Source: an uncultured beta proteobacterium
GTDB taxonomy: Bacteria > Pseudomonadota > Gammaproteobacteria > Burkholderiales > Burkholderiaceae_B
Assembly (NCBI GenBank): GCA_903929925.1
Contig: CAIYWO010000495.1
Span: 1 to 8,525 of the forward strand
Length of the DNA stretch: 8,525 nt
Reading direction: 5' to 3'
The translations under genes and the position numbers were made by a program. Below, piece after piece: positions 6,178 through 8,525 of this stretch. Positions within the stretch are counted from its first letter, which is position 1. The number at the start of each line of letters is the position of its first letter. Below the pieces are notes generated by a model. That model was not told where the DNA came from and ran no database searches. It saw only the letters and a list, made by a program, of their open reading frames with translations.

Positions 6178-6206
6178 TTGACCAAGTGCAATCATTCACT
6201 TAGAGT
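6178..6206 (+). promoter_or_regulatory. Probable sigma70 promoter of the dcw cluster (Pmra)
   Basis: TTGACC (6178-6183), a 17-nt spacer, and TAGAGT (6201-6206). Spacing is ideal and both hexamers match the consensus at four or five positions. Transcription should start near 6213, giving a leader of about 36 nt to the mraZ GTG. The location immediately before mraZ matches the main dcw promoter in other bacteria. Confidence 0.55.
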
Positions 6207-6249
6207 GGTGAAAAGTAGGTTTTTGTGTATTTAAGTGGGGTAAATGGGG
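6206..6249 (+). promoter_or_regulatory. Candidate MraZ operator (TGGG-type repeats)
   Basis: Degenerate TGGG-like boxes, TGGTG (6206), TAGGT (6216) and TGGGG (6236), fall on a 10-nt grid, with another TGGGG at 6245. In E. coli, MraZ represses its own operon by binding three TGGGN repeats spaced 5 nt apart next to the promoter. Here only the last two boxes are perfect and they are 9 nt apart, so the call is tentative. The position over the transcription start and the mraZ start codon fits autorepression. Confidence 0.4.
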
Positions 6250-6677
6250 TGTTTCAAGGAAGCAGTGCGCTGACGCTAGATGCGAAAGGTCGGATCAATG
6301 TCCCGACCCGGCATCGCGATGCTCTGGTCGAGCAGGCGCAAGGCTGTCTAACGCTTACGCGGCACCCCGATGGCTGCTTGTTGGTCTATCCCCGGGCGCA
6401 GTGGGAAATTAAGCGCGAACAAATTGTGGCCTTCCCAATGCAGGCCCGCGCGCTACAGCGGTTGTTGCTTGGTAGTGCCCAAGATGTCGAAATTGATGGG
6501 TCGGGACGCATTTTGATTGCGCCTGAGTTGCGCTCTGCTGCCGGCTTCACACGTGACGTGATGCTGCTTGGGATGGGCGCGCACTTTGAATTGTGGGATG
6601 CCGCTGCCTTGGCGCGCCGAGAGGCTGCTGATTTGTCGCAAGGCATGGGTGATGTGTTGAACCAGTTTTCGTTTTAA
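6249..6677 (+). CDS. mraZ: MraZ, transcriptional regulator of the division/cell-wall cluster
   Basis: A 142-residue protein with two tandem AbrB-like half domains, each carrying the MraZ hallmark DxxxR: D11-AKG-R15 in LTLDAKGRINVP and D83-GSG-R87 in IDGSGRILIAP. MraZ forms a ring oligomer that binds direct TGGG repeats upstream of its own gene and represses the dcw cluster; it associates with the nucleoid. The frame is also open from GTG 6225, which would add MYLSGVNG. I prefer GTG 6249 because it gives (M)FQGSSALTLDAKGR, the standard MraZ N-terminus, and a normal length. GGGG at 6237-6240 is the only Shine-Dalgarno-like sequence, 8 nt upstream. First gene of the cluster; rsmH begins 3 nt after its stop. 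Confidence 0.95.
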   Translation: MFQGSSALTLDAKGRINVPTRHRDALVEQAQGCLTLTRHPDGCLLVYPRAQWEIKREQIVAFPMQARALQRLLLGSAQDVEIDGSGRILIAPELRSAAGFTRDVMLLGMGAHFELWDAAALARREAADLSQGMGDVLNQFSF

Positions 6678-6680
6678 GCC

Positions 6681-7748
6681 GTGACGCAGTTTGTCCATCG
6701 GCCCGTGTTGCTCGAGCCGACAGTCGAGTCGCTGGTGGGTGCGCAGTACGGTCGTCGTGGTTCGCATGCGTTAGATGAATTGCCTGATCAGCAGGCGAGA
6801 TTGTCGGGTGTGTATGTAGATGGAACGTTTGGTCGTGGAGGGCATTCGCGTGCGTTGTTAGCGCGCTTGAATGCTGACGCTCGACTCGTGGTCTTTGATA
6901 AGGATCCGCAGGCGATCGCCGCGGCGCAGGAGTTAGCAGGACAGGACGCCAGGGTAACTGTTGTCCATGATGGGTTTTCAAGCATGGTTGATGCGTTGTC
7001 TGCGTTAGGCGTGCGAGAGGTAGATGGCGTGATGTTGGATCTCGGGGTGTCTTCACCTCAGATCGACGAGGCGGGACGTGGTTTTTCATTCATGCGGGAT
7101 GGTCCGCTAGATATGCGAATGGACACGACGCGCGGTGAGACAGTGGCGCAATGGTTGGCGCTGGCAAGTGTTGATGACATGCAGGAGGTCATAGGACGTT
7201 ATGGCGAAGAACGGTTTGCTTTTCAGATTGCAAAGGCGATTGCTACTCGCCGCGCAACAAGTCCGGTGGCAACCACGCTCGAGCTCGCCGAGCTCGTGTC
7301 AGGCACCGTCCGTACGCGCGAAAAGGGCCAGCATCCGGCTACACGCACCTTTCAGGCTTTACGGATTTACATCAATCATGAACTCGAAGAGCTCGAGAGC
7401 GCCCTCCCGGCAGCTCTAGGTTTATTAAAAACAGGCGGACGTATGGCCGTGATTAGCTTCCACTCGCTGGAAGATCGCGTCGTCAAGCAGTTCATTACCG
7501 CAGCATCCCGACCGGAAGCTGCGTATGCCCGCCTCCCTCTGCGCGAAAGCGAAATGCCACAGCCTGTTCTGCTGGGGCTCGCGCGCATCTTGCCAAGTCA
7601 TAGCGAAATATCCGAGAACCCGCGGTCTCGCTCTGCCGTGCTGCGCGTTGCGGAGCGTACGTATACGCCATTCGGTCCTGAGGGTGCTCAGGCCTTTATG
7701 CCCCCCGCACGGCGTGATGCCGCGCGCTCCAAAAAAGGGGCGCGTTGA
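6681..7748 (+). CDS. rsmH: 16S rRNA (cytosine1402-N4)-methyltransferase RsmH (MraW)
   Basis: A SAM-dependent methyltransferase that adds the N4 methyl group to C1402 in the decoding centre of 16S rRNA. Visible motifs are [10 protein letters not shown] (6-15), the SAM-binding [10 protein letters not shown] (47-56), FDKDPQAI (72-79), DLGVSSPQ (120-127), [15 protein letters not shown] (134-148), [15 protein letters not shown] (218-232), SFHSLEDR (259-266) and [11 protein letters not shown] (313-323). The length of 355 residues exceeds E. coli's 313, mainly through about 25 extra residues at 18-42 between the N-terminal motif and the SAM loop, plus a basic tail. Such an insert is familiar from Bordetella-type proteins. 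The start is a GTG 3 nt after the mraZ stop without a clear Shine-Dalgarno, so translation probably depends on coupling to mraZ. Its stop overlaps the ftsL start. Confidence 0.97.
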   Translation: MTQFVHRPVLLEPTVESLVGAQYGRRGSHALDELPDQQARLSGVYVDGTFGRGGHSRALLARLNADARLVVFDKDPQAIAAAQELAGQDARVTVVHDGFSSMVDALSALGVREVDGVMLDLGVSSPQIDEAGRGFSFMRDGPLDMRMDTTRGETVAQWLALASVDDMQEVIGRYGEERFAFQIAKAIATRRATSPVATTLELAELVSGTVRTREKGQHPATRTFQALRIYINHELEELESALPAALGLLKTGGRMAVISFHSLEDRVVKQFITAASRPEAAYARLPLRESEMPQPVLLGLARILPSHSEISENPRSRSAVLRVAERTYTPFGPEGAQAFMPPARRDAARSKKGAR

Positions 7749-8065
7749 TGGGGCGTCTCTCCGTGCTGGCCGCGATTGTGTTGATGTTCTCGGCGATCTC
7801 TTTGGTGACGGCACGGTATCAGGCTCGACAGTTGTACAACCAACTCGATAAATACACGACGCAAGCCGAAGACCTAGAGATTGATTGGCGTAAGTTGCAG
7901 TTGGATCGTGCACAGGCCTCTCGGAATGCACACGTCGACAAGGTCGCGCGTGAAGAGCTTCGCATGAACGTGATTGCGCCAGATCGCACAATCTACGTCA
8001 GTCAGCCATTGGCTAACCAGCCACCCACGAGTCAGTCCGCTCCTGAGTCTGGGAGCCGCCGATGA
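7748..8065 (+). CDS. ftsL: Cell division protein FtsL
   Basis: A 105-residue bitopic protein. It has a very short cytoplasmic N-terminus (MGR), one transmembrane helix at about residues 4-21, then a periplasmic coiled-coil/leucine-zipper stretch (about 22-75: ARYQARQLYNQLDKYTTQ..., EDLEIDWRKLQLDRAQ) and a Pro/Ser-rich tail. FtsL forms a complex with FtsB and FtsQ that recruits and activates the FtsW-FtsI septal synthase. Primary sequence is poorly conserved, so the call rests on topology, length, the VAREELRM motif and its place between rsmH and ftsI. The ATG overlaps the rsmH TGA by one base; AAGGGG lies 7 nt upstream. A TTG one codon earlier is possible but less likely. Confidence 0.92.
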   Translation: MGRLSVLAAIVLMFSAISLVTARYQARQLYNQLDKYTTQAEDLEIDWRKLQLDRAQASRNAHVDKVAREELRMNVIAPDRTIYVSQPLANQPPTSQSAPESGSRR

Positions 8066-8525
8066 AGCATATGCCATTCTTCAGCAATCCGATGCTCAAA
8101 GCGCCTTATCCATTGTGGCGTGGACGATTGGTGTTGTCGTTGATTGGTTTGGCCTTCTTGGCTTTGATCGCACGAGCCATCTACTTGCAGGGATTCACCA
8201 CCGAGTTTTTGCAACAGCAAGGTGAAAAACGCTACGAAGTGACGCAGCCGCTGTATGCAAGTCGCGGCAAGATACTGGATCGCAATGGAGTAGTGTTGGC
8301 TGCCAGCATACCTGCCCGTGCGATAGGGTTTACTCCAAAGCACGCCAAAACACTTAGCGACGAGCGTTTAAAAAAACTAGCCGAGCTGCTTGAAGTGCCT
8401 GAGGCTGATCTGAAAACAAAGATCGATCCGGAAAAAAAGACGTTCATTTATTTGAAACGCCAGGTGCCTATCGAGGTGGCTCAGCAGATACAAAAAATGC
8501 GGATCCCAGGTGTGAGTCTTCACAG
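8062..8525 (+). CDS. ftsI: Peptidoglycan transpeptidase FtsI (PBP3), 5' part, runs off the window
   Basis: The first 154 codons of the septal class B penicillin-binding protein, which crosslinks new peptidoglycan at the division site in complex with FtsW. The N-terminus is MKHMPFFSNPML, then a basic stretch (KAPYPLWRGR), a membrane anchor at about residues 22-41, and the class B pedestal motif RGKILDRNG (68-76) followed by VVLAASIPARAIGF. A later FIYLKRQVP segment (128-135) is also typical. The catalytic SxxK, SxN and KTG motifs lie beyond the window. The ATG overlaps the ftsL stop (ATGA), with GGGAG 6 nt upstream, so the two genes should be translationally coupled. The frame stays open to base 8525. 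Confidence 0.95.
   Translation, partial: MKHMPFFSNPMLKAPYPLWRGRLVLSLIGLAFLALIARAIYLQGFTTEFLQQQGEKRYEVTQPLYASRGKILDRNGVVLAASIPARAIGFTPKHAKTLSDERLKKLAELLEVPEADLKTKIDPEKKTFIYLKRQVPIEVAQQIQKMRIPGVSLH

Noticed and set aside
6453..7089. Minus-strand frames of 180 and 104 codons opposite mraZ and rsmH.
   Set aside because: Antisense shadows of well-identified genes; composition rich in His, Pro, Thr and Arg without recognisable motifs.
7425..7991. A 188-codon minus-strand frame opposite the end of rsmH and ftsL.
   Set aside because: Shadow of two genuine genes with strong motifs and coupled starts; no supporting signals of its own.

Overview
The window looks like ordinary chromosomal DNA from a betaproteobacterium of the order Burkholderiales, most likely the Alcaligenaceae/Bordetella side. 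The evidence is the sequence style of the 5S rRNA, a histone H1-like (Lys/Ala-rich) protein carrying a SWIB domain, a class II dihydroorotase, an RNase P RNA of the betaproteobacterial plan, and the conserved opening of the division and cell-wall (dcw) cluster, mraZ-rsmH-ftsL-ftsI. The family placement rests on remembered relatives, not on a search. No phage, transposon, plasmid, CRISPR or defence genes are visible.

Layout. Bases 1-117 are a 5S rRNA, the end of an rRNA operon, closed by a strong hairpin terminator (128-164). Next come a small three-helix membrane protein (292-645, +) and, convergent to it across a bidirectional terminator (667-696), a nucleoid-type Lys/Ala repeat protein with a C-terminal SWIB domain (712-1179, -). 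Divergent from that is a two-gene unit: an M20 metallo-amidohydrolase (about 1349-2542) followed after 2 nt by dihydroorotase pyrC (2545-3603), which catalyses the third step of pyrimidine synthesis. Convergent to pyrC is an ABC-F ATPase of the Uup type (3627-5474, -). A short divergent spacer leads to rnpB (about 5595-6016, +). After an AT-rich spacer of about 160 nt comes a recognisable promoter for the dcw cluster (6178-6206), then mraZ, rsmH, ftsL and the 5' part of ftsI, with start and stop codons overlapping or nearly touching.

Working together. 5S rRNA, RsmH (16S rRNA methylation), RNase P RNA (tRNA 5' maturation) and Uup (ribosome-associated ABC-F family) all serve the translation machinery. 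MraZ, FtsL and FtsI belong to septum formation, with MraZ as the probable autoregulator of the cluster.

The protein genes are conventional. The least ordinary part of the window is the RNase P RNA. By hand folding it is complete, but it carries a compensated base-pair change in the otherwise near-invariant catalytic helix P4, a very short P3, a P12 arm enlarged to about 82 nt with three terminal hairpins, and an extra hairpin inside the P15 domain. I found no convincing novel multi-gene system.
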